A stretch of 64,000 bases of DNA, taken from Bacteroides sp. (GTDB lineage Bacteria; Bacteroidota; Bacteroidia; Bacteroidales; Muribaculaceae). Made by a program: the position numbers and the translations under genes. Under the pieces are notes generated by a model. The model was not told the DNA's origin and searched no databases. It saw nothing but the letters and a program-made list of their open reading frames with translations. The stretch covers positions 1-64,000 of the forward strand of contig JAAVDM010000032.1 of assembly GCA_014801815.1 (NCBI GenBank), given 5' to 3'. This document shows positions 35,118 to 44,556 of the stretch, in pieces; positions within the stretch are counted from its first letter, which is position 1; every line of letters begins with the position of its first letter.

Positions 35118-36110
35118 ATGAAAGAACTATCGGTTATAATACTGAACTGGAACGGTCTCAGCCTGCTCGAACGCTTTCTGCCTGCCGCTGTACGTTATAC
35201 TAATGGAGCCGAAGTGGAACTCATCGTAGCTGATAACGGCTCGACAGACTCTTCCGTAAGCTGGATACACGAACACTTCCCTGAAATACGTGTCATTGAG
35301 TTAGGGAAAAATTACGGATTCGCCGAAGGCTATAACCGAGCCATAGCTCAGACTGACACTGAGTTTACCGTGCTGCTCAATTCCGATGTCGAAGTTACGG
35401 AAGGCTGGTGGCAACCGCTGTTATCTTTCATGCGTTCCGAACCACAGGCCGGTGCCTGTCAGCCGAAAATAAAATCTCTCCGACAACCTGAATATTTCGA
35501 ATATGCCGGAGCCGCCGGCGGACTGCTCGACCGTCTTGGGTACCCTTACTGCCGAGGACGCCTTTTTGAGTCTGTCGAAAAAGACAACGGCCAATACGAC
35601 GGTCCTCCGGCCAGAGTGGCATGGGCTTCGGGTGCCGCTCTTATGGTACGCACTTCCCTATACAGGAGTCTGGGCGGTCTCGATGCCGATTTCTTTGCCC
35701 ACATGGAGGAAATAGACCTCTGTTGCCGTATGCAGGCTGCCGGGTATGGCGTCTATGCACTCACCGACTGCGAAGTGTTTCATCTCGGAGGCGCATCGCT
35801 CAATTATGGTGATGCACGTAAGACCTATCTCAACTTCCGCAACAATCTATTGTTGCTACATAAGAACCTCCCTGATGGCCGCAGAGGACGTATGCTGCTG
35901 TGGAGACGTCTGGCTGATACGCTTGCCTTCGGAGCCTTTCTTGCCAAAGCCGACTGGGCAAGAGCGCGTGCGGTACTTAAAGCACACAATGACTTCCGCA
36001 CCATGCGCCGCCGCTACACCGAACACCCTAAGTCTGACTTCATGGCCTCTCTGCCGGGTGCGCGCCGCTGGGCCGTCTGGGACCGTTACGTGCGCCGTAT
36101 GACGCACTGA
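35118..36110 (+). CDS. Family 2 glycosyltransferase
   Basis: This 330-residue GT-A fold enzyme is similar to rhamnosyl/galactofuranosyl-type family 2 transferases. The nucleotide-sugar site is VIILNWNGLSLLERFLPA at the start and VADNGSTDSSV near 38-48. The metal-binding region is LLNSDVEVTEGWW, and the acceptor-side motif FAHMEEIDLCCRMQAAGY lies near 195. The C-terminus ends in a helical, arginine-rich membrane-associating tail. Its product is likely an envelope polysaccharide or lipid-linked sugar; the specific sugar is not known. Confidence 0.9.
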   Translation: MKELSVIILNWNGLSLLERFLPAAVRYTNGAEVELIVADNGSTDSSVSWIHEHFPEIRVIELGKNYGFAEGYNRAIAQTDTEFTVLLNSDVEVTEGWWQPLLSFMRSEPQAGACQPKIKSLRQPEYFEYAGAAGGLLDRLGYPYCRGRLFESVEKDNGQYDGPPARVAWASGAALMVRTSLYRSLGGLDADFFAHMEEIDLCCRMQAAGYGVYALTDCEVFHLGGASLNYGDARKTYLNFRNNLLLLHKNLPDGRRGRMLLWRRLADTLAFGAFLAKADWARARAVLKAHNDFRTMRRRYTEHPKSDFMASLPGARRWAVWDRYVRRMTH

Positions 36111-36131
36111 TATAAAACATATAAATACATT

Positions 36132-36971
36132 ATGATTATGGCAAATGACAAGGAGCCGAAAAAGGCTCGGAATAAAAATAGTGATAAGACAGATTCATGT
36201 CGTCCGCTGATTCTGGTGAGCAACGATGACGGTTATCAGGCCCCGGGAGTAAAACGTCTTGTGGAACATCTGCAACGCTTCGGACATGTGGTGTGCGTAT
36301 GTCCCGATAGCGCACGCTCAGGTCAGTCGATGGCGCTGACAGTAAATTCACCTCTGCGTCTCACACGCCTTCCCGACCTCGGCGAATCGGAAATGTATTG
36401 TTGCAACGGCACACCGGTAGACTGCGTAAAAATAGCTATGCACACAGTATGCCGTGACCGACGTCCCGACCTGTTAGTGTCAGGTATCAATCATGGTTCG
36501 AACGCTTCGGTCAACGTCATGTATTCAGGCACAATGGGAGCGGCTTTTGAGGGATGTGCCTGCGGTATACCGTCGGTAGGATTCTCACTGACCTCACACA
36601 GTATTTCAGCCGATTTTACACCGGCTATGCCTTACGTTGATTTTATAGTACGCCGTATTCTTGCTGAAGGACTTCCCGAGAATATATGTCTGAACGTTAA
36701 TATTCCAGCCGACTGTGTGCCGATGGAAATGAGGCTTGTGAGAGGCGCCCGCAGTCATTGGAGCGACGAATACGCTGACTATACCGACCCACACGGCACA
36801 CCATTCTACTGGCTCACCGGCCATCTTATCAACCTTGAACCCGAAGCAACCGATACAGACCTTTATGTACTCGAACACAAAATAGTGTCAGTCGTACCAT
36901 GCGCCCTTGACCGTACTGCTGATGTAAGTACACACAGTTGGCTGCGCGACCTTGACGGAGTGCGCCCTTAA
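36132..36971 (+). CDS. surE: 5'/3'-nucleotidase SurE
   Basis: SurE removes phosphate from nucleoside monophosphates and is a metal-dependent survival protein. The 279-residue product has a lysine-rich N-terminal extension of about 23 residues, then the metal site LVSNDDGYQAPG with Asp32 and Asp33. The conserved SGINHGSNASVNVMYSGTMGAAFEG region follows near 115-140. Length is typical apart from the tail. It is the last gene of the mtaB run. In many Bacteroidetes surE is followed by lpxB, which is absent here. Confidence 0.95.
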   Translation: MIMANDKEPKKARNKNSDKTDSCRPLILVSNDDGYQAPGVKRLVEHLQRFGHVVCVCPDSARSGQSMALTVNSPLRLTRLPDLGESEMYCCNGTPVDCVKIAMHTVCRDRRPDLLVSGINHGSNASVNVMYSGTMGAAFEGCACGIPSVGFSLTSHSISADFTPAMPYVDFIVRRILAEGLPENICLNVNIPADCVPMEMRLVRGARSHWSDEYADYTDPHGTPFYWLTGHLINLEPEATDTDLYVLEHKIVSVVPCALDRTADVSTHSWLRDLDGVRP

Positions 36972-37483
36972 TATCGGTAAAACAGACACATACAGAGATA
37001 CTGCAATAAGTATTTCTGACTATAAAAACACCATTTAAGCTAATATTAACAATTGTTAACGATGAGTAAATCTTTCAATGAGATTTATTTTCATCGTTTT
37101 CTCTTTTATAAAGAGCCTTAAATTAAAAAAAATAGTTAATTTTGCACCCGGTGTAAAACTAAATATTTAACGAACCTTCACAAACCTCATTTTCCACTGA
37201 CAACCCTCATCTGCACATTGTGTCTGCGTTAACTCCTCTTTCTCCTCTATATTCCTCCCGCACCCCACAGGCAGCAGATTTAAATTTACATCACGGATTT
37301 CTCCGTGCTCAATCCGGTTAAGACTTTTTATACAGTCTGAACGGAATCTACGTACAGATATAGCGCATGATGACTGCCCATGAAGCGTCATCTTACCAAT
37401 TAGGAATCGTTTCATTAGAGTAACTAATTGTTGCATTAGTAAAGTTATGGATTAAAACACTTGTAACTAAATTGTTAAAATTA
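36972..37483. other. Long intergenic region upstream of the structured RNA candidate
   Basis: No convincing gene is present. A -7 element TAATTTTG followed by C lies at 37137-37144 on the plus strand, without a -33 element. It could start a transcript running to the terminator at 37567. A direct repeat GTAACTAATTGTT / GTAACTAAATTGTT occurs near 37417 and 37463. An 89-codon minus-strand frame (37167-37436) is not supported by composition or family. Confidence 0.4.
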
Positions 37484-37567
37484 GGATTAGGACCATCGGC
37501 AGGCCACGCTGGTAATCGGGACCTGCCGGAAGAAACAGGGACGTAGAGAGTACGGCTCTGTTTTTTT
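37484..37567 (+). ncRNA. Candidate structured RNA with pseudoknot potential and terminator
   Basis: CGGCAGG (37497-37503) pairs with CCTGCCG (37522-37528). ACCA (37492-37495) can pair with TGGT (37510-37513), giving the interleaved order of an H-type pseudoknot. It is followed by a terminator hairpin with arms 37535-37545 and 37551-37561 and a T-run at 37561-37567. A separate murF promoter lies just beyond it, so this RNA is not needed as the murF leader. The 5-prime end is unclear. It lacks the conserved SRP RNA or RNase P core sequences that I can recall. Confidence 0.5.
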
Positions 37568-37580
37568 ATTGTCTTTCCAA

Positions 37581-37611
37581 TTGCAAATCACGTCCGGGTG
37601 GTCTAACTTTG
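37581..37611 (+). promoter_or_regulatory. Promoter of murF-alr
   Basis: TTG at 37581-37583 and TAACTTTG at 37604-37611 (then C) are separated by 20 bases, 14 bases after the upstream terminator. Transcription would start near 37616, close to ATG 37635. This rules out a start in the longer upstream frame. Confidence 0.75.
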
Positions 37612-37634
37612 CATATAATTTCATTCTGAAGCTT

Positions 37635-40124
37635 ATGTCATCTACCATAGGAGAAATAGCCGCATGGTTCGGTGTGACACCTGCCGGACATGCCGGACAT
37701 CGTGTGAATCAGATAGTTCACGATTCACGCACACTTAATTCGGCCGAAGACACACTGTTTTTTGCTTTACGTACCAAAGCTGATGACGGCCACCGGTTCA
37801 TCAGAGACCTCTACAATCGGGGAGTACGTAATTTCGTAGTTGATCATATCCCTGAGGACATGCTTCCCCTTCAGCCTGATATGTGTTTTCTTATTGTACC
37901 CGATACGCTACGGGCATTGCAGCAGGTAGGCAGGGGCTGTCGTAAGCGTTTCGGCGGTCTGGTGACGGCAATTACCGGAAGTCGCGGCAAGACAACTCTG
38001 AAAGAGTGGATTTTTCAACTTATGGAGCCGCTTAATGACATTTCACGCAGTCCTCGCAGCTTCAATTCTCAGATAGGTGTACCTCTGTCATTATGGAGTG
38101 TACGTCCCGACAGTGAACTGGCCATAATCGAAGTAGGAGTTTCGGCAGCAGGAGATATGGATATGCTGCGTGATGTTATAAATCCCGAAATTCTTATACT
38201 TACCAATATAGGCCGCGAACACGAAACCGGATTTGACTCACCGGCTGAAAAAGCTATCGAGAAAGTCAGTCTTGCTTTGGCTCCTGACTGTAAGCTCGTC
38301 ATTTTTCCGGCTGACTCTCCGTTGGTAGCCGAGGCTATAAGCACACTTCCGCCTGACAGACAGCGTTGCGGTTGGTCACTCTCTGATCCTACAGCATGGC
38401 TTTTCATTGACCGGCCCGAACTTCCCGCTGTGCCGGACGGAAAACCTGTCAGAGTATCGTTCTCATTCAACGGTCAGCAACATTCCTTGCTTGTACCACT
38501 GCGCAACAGTGCCGACATCGAAAATATGGGCAACGCACTTGCATTCATGCTTGTACGTGGAATCTCGCCTGAAATCGCCGCCAAAAGATTTGAAACGCTC
38601 CGTCATCTTGACACACGTCTTAATGTTTCGGAGGGTGTCAACGGTTGTTCGGTAGTCTATGATAGCTACACAAGTGATTTTTCCTCTCTTGCCCCGGCAC
38701 TCGATTTTGTGCTGCGCCGTGCCATGCCTTCACAGCGTCCGACTCTCATATTGAGTGACCCGCGTCATGAAGCCTCGGATACTGCGCTCTACAACGCTAT
38801 GGCAGACCTTGTGGCTCGTGCAGGTGTGGAACGTTTCATAGGTGTAGGCCCCGGATTATGCCGTCACAGAAATCTTTTTGCTCAGGACTCTCTGTTCTTT
38901 GACTCTACCGACAACCTTATGCAATATCTGAGTCCGTCAGATTTCGACAGAGAGATTATACTTCTCAAAGGTTCACCGGATTTTGAATTTGACCGTATAG
39001 CACAGATGCTTGAGGCACGTACACACGAGACAGTGCTTGAAGTCAATCTTGATGCCATAGCCAAAAACTACAATTATTTCCGGCGGCAAGTACCGCAGGG
39101 TACCGGAGTGATATGTATGGTCAAGGCATCGGGCTACGGAGCCGGTAGCCGTGAGATTGCCAAGACACTTCAGGACGCCGGCGCTTCATATCTGGCTGTA
39201 GCGGTACTCGATGAGGGCATAGACCTGCGCAACAACGGTATAACCATGCCGATAATGGTGATGAATCCCAAAGTGGTAAACTATAAGGCTATGTTCGCCT
39301 ATCGTCTTGAACCGGAGATTTACTCACTTGAGATGCTTCAAGACGTCATACGCGAAGCCCGTAAGAACAATCTGACTGACTATCCGGTACACATCAAACT
39401 TGATACCGGTATGCACCGCATGGGCTTTATTGAGAGTGAACTGCCTGTATTGCTCGACACTCTTAAATCTTGTCGAGAAGTAAAAGTGAGTTCGGTTTTC
39501 TCACATCTTGCCACTGCCGACGAGCCCTCTATGGACGATTATACGTTGATGCAGCTCGATACTTTCAACCGCCTGACCGAACAGATGCTCACCGTCCTCC
39601 CCTATAGTTTCAGGCGTCACATACTCAATTCGGCCGGTATTTTGCGTTTTCCACAATATCATTACGACATGGTGCGCCTCGGCATCGGACTTTACGGAGT
39701 CAATACACTACCTCCTGAAATGGAACAACCCCTTGCGGTGGTCTCTACTCTGCGCACAGTCATAATAGCACTCAGGCATTGGGAAGCCGGTACCACTATA
39801 GGGTACGGGCGCCGCGGTCTGATAACACGGCCGAGCATGATAGCCACAATTCCGATAGGTTATGCCGACGGTATGAACCGTCATTTCGGACGTGGTGCCA
39901 TATCGGTACGTGTCAACGGACACGATGCTCCCACTATCGGTAACATCTGTATGGACGCCTGCATGATTGATGTCACCGGTATAGATTGTAAAGTTGGAGA
40001 CTATGTAGAGATATTCGGTAACGATACACCGATTCAGCGGCTTGCCGATACTCTCGATACAATTCCCTACGAAATACTGACATCTGTCTCACCCCGTGTA
40101 AAACGTGTCTATTACCGCGAATAA
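37635..40124 (+). CDS. Bifunctional MurF ligase / alanine racemase
   Basis: This fusion joins UDP-MurNAc-tripeptide:D-Ala-D-Ala ligase (MurF) to PLP-dependent alanine racemase, so one protein makes D-Ala and adds D-Ala-D-Ala to the peptidoglycan precursor. From ATG 37635 it has 829 residues. The MurF part (about 1-450) has the P-loop ITGSRGKTTLKEW near 112-124. The racemase part (about 455-829) has the PLP-lysine in VKASGYGAG near 496 and the conserved HIKLDTGMHRMGF and GNICMDACMIDVT segments. The fusion is usual in Bacteroidetes. A MurF glycine in the P-loop is replaced by arginine (GSRGKT), also seen in these fusions. Confidence 0.95.
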   Translation: MSSTIGEIAAWFGVTPAGHAGHRVNQIVHDSRTLNSAEDTLFFALRTKADDGHRFIRDLYNRGVRNFVVDHIPEDMLPLQPDMCFLIVPDTLRALQQVGRGCRKRFGGLVTAITGSRGKTTLKEWIFQLMEPLNDISRSPRSFNSQIGVPLSLWSVRPDSELAIIEVGVSAAGDMDMLRDVINPEILILTNIGREHETGFDSPAEKAIEKVSLALAPDCKLVIFPADSPLVAEAISTLPPDRQRCGWSLSDPTAWLFIDRPELPAVPDGKPVRVSFSFNGQQHSLLVPLRNSADIENMGNALAFMLVRGISPEIAAKRFETLRHLDTRLNVSEGVNGCSVVYDSYTSDFSSLAPALDFVLRRAMPSQRPTLILSDPRHEASDTALYNAMADLVARAGVERFIGVGPGLCRHRNLFAQDSLFFDSTDNLMQYLSPSDFDREIILLKGSPDFEFDRIAQMLEARTHETVLEVNLDAIAKNYNYFRRQVPQGTGVICMVKASGYGAGSREIAKTLQDAGASYLAVAVLDEGIDLRNNGITMPIMVMNPKVVNYKAMFAYRLEPEIYSLEMLQDVIREARKNNLTDYPVHIKLDTGMHRMGFIESELPVLLDTLKSCREVKVSSVFSHLATADEPSMDDYTLMQLDTFNRLTEQMLTVLPYSFRRHILNSAGILRFPQYHYDMVRLGIGLYGVNTLPPEMEQPLAVVSTLRTVIIALRHWEAGTTIGYGRRGLITRPSMIATIPIGYADGMNRHFGRGAISVRVNGHDAPTIGNICMDACMIDVTGIDCKVGDYVEIFGNDTPIQRLADTLDTIPYEILTSVSPRVKRVYYRE

Positions 40125-40139
40125 TCAACTCTCATCCTC

Positions 40140-41498
40140 ATGAATGAAGTAAAATTCTCCATAAGAAAATATATCGCTGTCATTGCCATACTCATCGTAC
40201 TGGTGATGACCGTACTTGATGTCACACTGGTCAATGTGTCACTGCCGGTATTAGCTGACGACTTCGGCATTTCAAATTCCATGACTGTATGGATTGTGAC
40301 AATATACCAGCTTGTAATTACTGTGTTGCTATTACCCTTATCATCGGTAGGTGATTTGTACAGTTACCGGCGTAATTTTCTTACGGGAGTAATAATTTTC
40401 ACAGTGGCTTCAGGATTATGTGCGGCATCACAGACTTTCACCATGATAATCGCCGCCCGTGCGCTTCAGGGTATCGGTGCCGCCTGTGTCATGAGTGTCA
40501 ACATAGCTCTGACCCGTCTGATATATCCACGTGAGATTCTCGGACGCGGACTCGCACTTAATGCTATGGTCATAGCTATCGCTACAGCGGCCGGGCCGAC
40601 CATTGCCGGCTGCATACTTTCGATAGCATCATGGCACTGGCTGTTTCTTATCAACATTCCTTTCGGCATTGTGGCATTTATAATAGGGAAAAGACTACTG
40701 CCGCATAATCCGCCAAAGGAACGGAAAACCGGATTCGATTGGATAAGCGCTATCGAAAATATCATCGTTTTCGGCCTCATATTCTACTCTCTCGGCAACT
40801 TCGCCCGTAAAGGAGATATAACCACCAACATCTGTCTGCTTGTGGCAGGCGTCACGGTAGGCATATTCTATGTACGCCGTCAGCTTAACCGTGAATCACC
40901 GATGTTGCCTGTCGACTTGTTCAGAATCAGATTATATGCCCTGAGTATAGCCACTTCTGTATGCTCATTTATCGCGCAGAACATAGCTATGATTTCACTG
41001 CCATTTTTATTCCTGAACAGATTCGGTTTTTCTGAAATCACTACGGGTCTTCTTATGACACCTTGGTCATTAGCAACAATGATTACCTCACCCATAGCCG
41101 CACGTTTTGTCGAACGCCACAATCCCGGTGCTATAGCGGCTGCCGGTATGGCTGTCTATGCGACCGGTATTATCCTGCTTGCCACGCTGCCCGCGACAGG
41201 CACAACAGAACTGAACATAGTATGGCGTATGGCTATATGCGGTATAGGTTTCGGAATGTTCCAGACTCCGAACAATGTGGTCATGGTCATAGCCACACCA
41301 CCTCATCGCACCGGCGGCGCCGGGGGTATGCAGAGTACAGCACGTCTTGTCGGCCAGACACTCGGTGCTACTGTCGTCACCCTCGTGTTTGCCGTAGCCG
41401 CTCCCCTTACCTCCGTCACTGTATGCCTCTACATAGCCTTAGGTATGGCCCTTACCGCAGGTCTCCTGAGTCTAAGCCGTGCCAACAAACTCCACTAA
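40140..41498 (+). CDS. MFS transporter, DHA2 (EmrB/QacA-like) family
   Basis: This 452-residue inner-membrane transporter has about 13-14 helices. The N-terminal helix pattern VLDVTLVNVSLPVLADDFG with the downstream TVWIVTIYQL is the standard signature of DHA2 drug:H+ antiporters. The motif-A-like loop is GDLYSYRRNF. Such proteins export lipophilic drugs, bile-type compounds or fatty acids; the substrate is unknown. It follows murF-alr after 15 bases and ends at a 22-bp palindromic terminator. Confidence 0.9.
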   Translation: MNEVKFSIRKYIAVIAILIVLVMTVLDVTLVNVSLPVLADDFGISNSMTVWIVTIYQLVITVLLLPLSSVGDLYSYRRNFLTGVIIFTVASGLCAASQTFTMIIAARALQGIGAACVMSVNIALTRLIYPREILGRGLALNAMVIAIATAAGPTIAGCILSIASWHWLFLINIPFGIVAFIIGKRLLPHNPPKERKTGFDWISAIENIIVFGLIFYSLGNFARKGDITTNICLLVAGVTVGIFYVRRQLNRESPMLPVDLFRIRLYALSIATSVCSFIAQNIAMISLPFLFLNRFGFSEITTGLLMTPWSLATMITSPIAARFVERHNPGAIAAAGMAVYATGIILLATLPATGTTELNIVWRMAICGIGFGMFQTPNNVVMVIATPPHRTGGAGGMQSTARLVGQTLGATVVTLVFAVAAPLTSVTVCLYIALGMALTAGLLSLSRANKLH

Positions 41499-41504
41499 GT
41501 AATA

Positions 41505-41548
41505 AAATCACAGTGTTGACACAATTAATTGTGTCAACACTGTGATTT
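41505..41548. terminator. Bidirectional terminator, 44-base perfect palindrome
   Basis: The sequence is a perfect palindrome of 2 x 22 bases centred on AATTAATT, with AAAT and ATTT at the ends. It lies between the MFS gene and the convergent tannase-like gene. Confidence 0.8.
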
Positions 41549-41591
41549 GTGTCCGTATTGTGACTGTGCCTGTCGGACATACCGACAGAGA

Positions 41592-43151
41592 CTATCGGGT
41601 GCTTGTCATGGACTGTTCAATCCATGCAAACAGGTCATCAAGATTATAGTCTCCGGAATGAGGACGATTCCACGGCAGGAAAAAGTTGACATCATAGCCG
41701 GCGTTTTTCAGCTTGGTGGCCAGATTTATCGGTACGAGGAATGATGTGTCGCGGTCTTTCGCGCCGTGACGTATATACCACTTGGGAGCGACATCAGCGG
41801 TTACACTTTCCCCAATGAAATTCATGGGATTCATCAGGTAAACGCGCTTTGCCTGCTCGGCAGAAAGAGTATCGGAAGGATTATGTAGTCTGTGTTCAAG
41901 TGAAAAGTCGGTGAAGTTTGCCGGAACGCCGGCAGCATCGGCAAACACTTCATTCTCCGGCGAGGGAGTAGGAATAATAACTCCCATCTGGTCAAATGCC
42001 GGCGGTGTCTTGAGAGGTTGCACCGTAGCCACATAACTCAGATACTTGTCAAGATCCACACTCTCAACAAAATCAGTTGTCATATTGAAAACAGGCCGTT
42101 GACCGCCTTTACCCTCCGGAGCAGCTCCGCCGGGACCAAACGATGGCGCAGCACGTCCATCATCACCAAAAGGATTTTCCGATAGTCTTACAATACCTGT
42201 TGATTCCGGAATATCCGCACCCTCTTCAAGAGCCTTGTGTGCGGAAGCAGCGATAAAACCTTTCAGATATTCACGGTAATTGTCGGCTGTTATCAGTTCA
42301 CCTTTATCATCACGTAGTTTGAGTGAATTTATATAATCCGGTGCCAAAGCTGCCAGTTCGTCAGAGATACGGCACTGTACCGAATCGAGTTTACGCACAC
42401 CGCGATTGGTACAGCCGTAAAGCCACTCATATTCCATATCGGCATGATTTAGGTCGGTGATAGGACAATAGCATATAGCACCATACACATTATCCTTTGC
42501 ATCGGCAGCTTTCATAGCCTCAAGATAAGAACGGTAATCCTCACGGTTGGCCGTTGTGCCTATAAGAGCGGACATAGCACCTCCCGCACTTGTACCGTCA
42601 ATAAATATACGCTCCGAGTTACCGGGAATACGGGCATCATTATAACGCAGATAGCGTACTACAGCCTTCAAATCGAGCAGACCGTTCGGTGCCACACCGG
42701 TATATACCTTTTTACCGTCGCGTATCACTACAGAGTTGGAACCTCTCACACCGGGAATACACACCACATACCCTTCCTGCAAGGCACGTCCTGTAGCGTC
42801 GGTAGCAGACGGTGTTTTGGCGGCAGATGCCCGGTAACCACCTACGTACTGACGAAGCAAGATAGGAATCTCACTGTCTTTACGTCCTTTCGTGTCTACC
42901 GGAACATAAATGTTAAGATTCTGATAAACCGAATCCTCGACATTGCCGACATAATATATTCCTTCGTAGGCTCTGTAAGCCACAGCTTCGCCCGAGGGCA
43001 TTCTCAGCGTATCGGTCCTGTAATCTGACGGTGCAAACTCCAGTGACACGACTTCACCTTCAGTCTCCTTCTGCTGACGTTGCGGTCCACATGCCGCCAG
43101 TGATACGGCCACCGCAGCACCGGCACCGATAATAAAATGTTTTACAGTCAT
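41592..43151 (-). CDS. Subtype B tannase-like esterase, lipoprotein
   Basis: This 519-residue exported alpha/beta hydrolase resembles bacterial subtype B tannases (Lactobacillus TanLp type), which split galloyl esters. The lipobox SLAAC gives lipidated Cys21. The nucleophile elbow is GTSAGGA with Ser188, followed by YCPITDLNHADMEYEW, a stretch highly characteristic of that family. The acid is probably in the AKDRDTS segment near 466, and the catalytic His is in WNRPHSGDYNLDDLF (His498). The lid insertion contains a Gly/Pro-rich loop near 345-365. A cell-surface or periplasmic role is expected. Substrate is inferred from motifs; another aromatic ester is possible. Confidence 0.82.
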   Translation of the reverse strand: MTVKHFIIGAGAAVAVSLAACGPQRQQKETEGEVVSLEFAPSDYRTDTLRMPSGEAVAYRAYEGIYYVGNVEDSVYQNLNIYVPVDTKGRKDSEIPILLRQYVGGYRASAAKTPSATDATGRALQEGYVVCIPGVRGSNSVVIRDGKKVYTGVAPNGLLDLKAVVRYLRYNDARIPGNSERIFIDGTSAGGAMSALIGTTANREDYRSYLEAMKAADAKDNVYGAICYCPITDLNHADMEYEWLYGCTNRGVRKLDSVQCRISDELAALAPDYINSLKLRDDKGELITADNYREYLKGFIAASAHKALEEGADIPESTGIVRLSENPFGDDGRAAPSFGPGGAAPEGKGGQRPVFNMTTDFVESVDLDKYLSYVATVQPLKTPPAFDQMGVIIPTPSPENEVFADAAGVPANFTDFSLEHRLHNPSDTLSAEQAKRVYLMNPMNFIGESVTADVAPKWYIRHGAKDRDTSFLVPINLATKLKNAGYDVNFFLPWNRPHSGDYNLDDLFAWIEQSMTSTR

Positions 43152-43170
43152 GTATAATGTGTATTATGTA

Positions 43171-43278
43171 TTAAGTATCTCTTAAAAATTAAACGATATC
43201 TATTTATAGTTACAGTCTTTGAATCTTGAACTATAAAACTTGTTTTTATATGTTCATTAATTTTTAAGAGCTACTTAA
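43171..43278. repeat. MITE-like repeat element, copy B
   Basis: Inverted ends TTAAGTATCTCTTAAAAATT (43171-) and its near-complement ending at 43278 enclose about 64 noncoding bases related to copy A at 24749-24940. It lies between the tannase and MscS genes. The left end reads as a leader motif 20 bases upstream of the tannase ATG. Confidence 0.65.
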
Positions 43279-43321
43279 TAATCCGTTTAAAGATACAGCG
43301 CTTTCAAACCTTATATCCGTA

Positions 43322-44512
43322 TCAGTTGGAGAGTGCAAGAATATCACGTCCCGAAGGTGCCTGATATATACGGAGACCGAATTGACCTACTACGGCATAA
43401 ATATGGTCGAACACATCGGCTTGCAGATGCTCGTAGGGTTTCCATGAAGTACGTGAGGTAAAGAAATACAGCTCTACAGGTATTCCCTGCGGGGTGGGCT
43501 GAAGCTGACGCACCATATACAGCATTTCATCATTATGATTGATGATTTCGGGATACTGAGACAGGAAATGTTCTATATAATGCCGGAACAATGTGAGATT
43601 TACCACATTTTCTACGGCCTGTTCTTCAATTCCTTCCAACAGCCCTTTGGTACGCAATTTCTCTATTTCCATCTTATTCAGAAAACGTACCGAATTAACA
43701 TCTATAAGAACTGAACGCGATACCCTTCGGCCACCACTGAGGCGCATAGCCTGAAAGTTCTGAAATGACTCGGTGAAAAGTGTATAAGGAGGTACCGTAA
43801 CTATCGAATTGTCCCAGTTACGTATCTTGACAGTGGTAAGTTTTATTTCGACTACTTCACCGTTGGCACCCGCTTTCTGACACACTATCCAGTCACCACG
43901 GCTCACCATTTTATTGACTGTAAGCTGTATACCTGCTGTAAAATTGAGTAGCGTGTCGCGGAATACCAACATCAGTACAGCAGCCGAGGCACCCAAAGCG
44001 GTAAGTATAGCTACCGGACTGCGGTTGATTATTATTCCAATACCGACTATTATACCCATAGCCACCACAAACAGTACCAGTGTCTGACGCACAATCTCCA
44101 AATTATGCCGTTTCAACATCTGGCGCTTATCGAGAGCGTCCTGAAAACTACTTAAAAACACAATCAGCAGATGTACAGCAGCCCAAAGTATATACAGCTT
44201 GGTCAGACGACCGGTCCACTCAAACACTGTAATATGCTTTAGAAAAGCATCAGGTAATGTAGATGCCACCCATATAGCCGGTGCCAACTGTGCCACCGCC
44301 TTAAGCACTCTGTTGTTGAGCAGGTCATCGTCCCACTTGGTATCGGTTTTGAGTATCAATATATTAGCTAACGGAATCAGCAATCGCACACACACTACAT
44401 AAATCAGCCATGCCGCCATACCGATAACGCACACTAATACCCACGGTGTCGCACTTTCCGCTGTGCTTGCTCCCACAAACCGCTTCAATAAGTCATAAAT
44501 TAATTCTTCCAT
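43322..44512 (-). CDS. Mechanosensitive ion channel, MscS family
   Basis: This inner-membrane channel protects against osmotic downshock. From ATG 44512 it has 396 residues: four to five N-terminal helices, a pore helix region ILTALGASAAVLMLVFRDTLLNFTAGIQL, the beta domain with GDWIVCQKAGANGEVVEI, and a C-terminal alpha/beta domain. The upstream start at 44587 coincides with the -33 element of the promoter and is rejected. It is larger than E. coli MscS because of extra helices, as in YbdG/YnaI-type proteins. Confidence 0.92.
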   Translation of the reverse strand: MEELIYDLLKRFVGASTAESATPWVLVCVIGMAAWLIYVVCVRLLIPLANILILKTDTKWDDDLLNNRVLKAVAQLAPAIWVASTLPDAFLKHITVFEWTGRLTKLYILWAAVHLLIVFLSSFQDALDKRQMLKRHNLEIVRQTLVLFVVAMGIIVGIGIIINRSPVAILTALGASAAVLMLVFRDTLLNFTAGIQLTVNKMVSRGDWIVCQKAGANGEVVEIKLTTVKIRNWDNSIVTVPPYTLFTESFQNFQAMRLSGGRRVSRSVLIDVNSVRFLNKMEIEKLRTKGLLEGIEEQAVENVVNLTLFRHYIEHFLSQYPEIINHNDEMLYMVRQLQPTPQGIPVELYFFTSRTSWKPYEHLQADVFDHIYAVVGQFGLRIYQAPSGRDILALSN

Positions 44513-44556
44513 TGACTTTGCTTTAACAGAATTAAACTCGAATTCTAACTTAGCAC

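Noticed and set aside
37167-37436. 89-codon minus-strand frame in the surE-murF gap
   Set aside because: No recognisable family, no good promoter, and Cys/Arg-rich composition unlike neighbouring genes. It looks like a chance frame in noncoding DNA.
37484-37567. Signal recognition particle RNA
   Set aside because: It has a CCGGAAG tetraloop-like stretch, but the conserved AGCA and flanking AGG symmetrical-loop sequences of SRP domain IV are missing.
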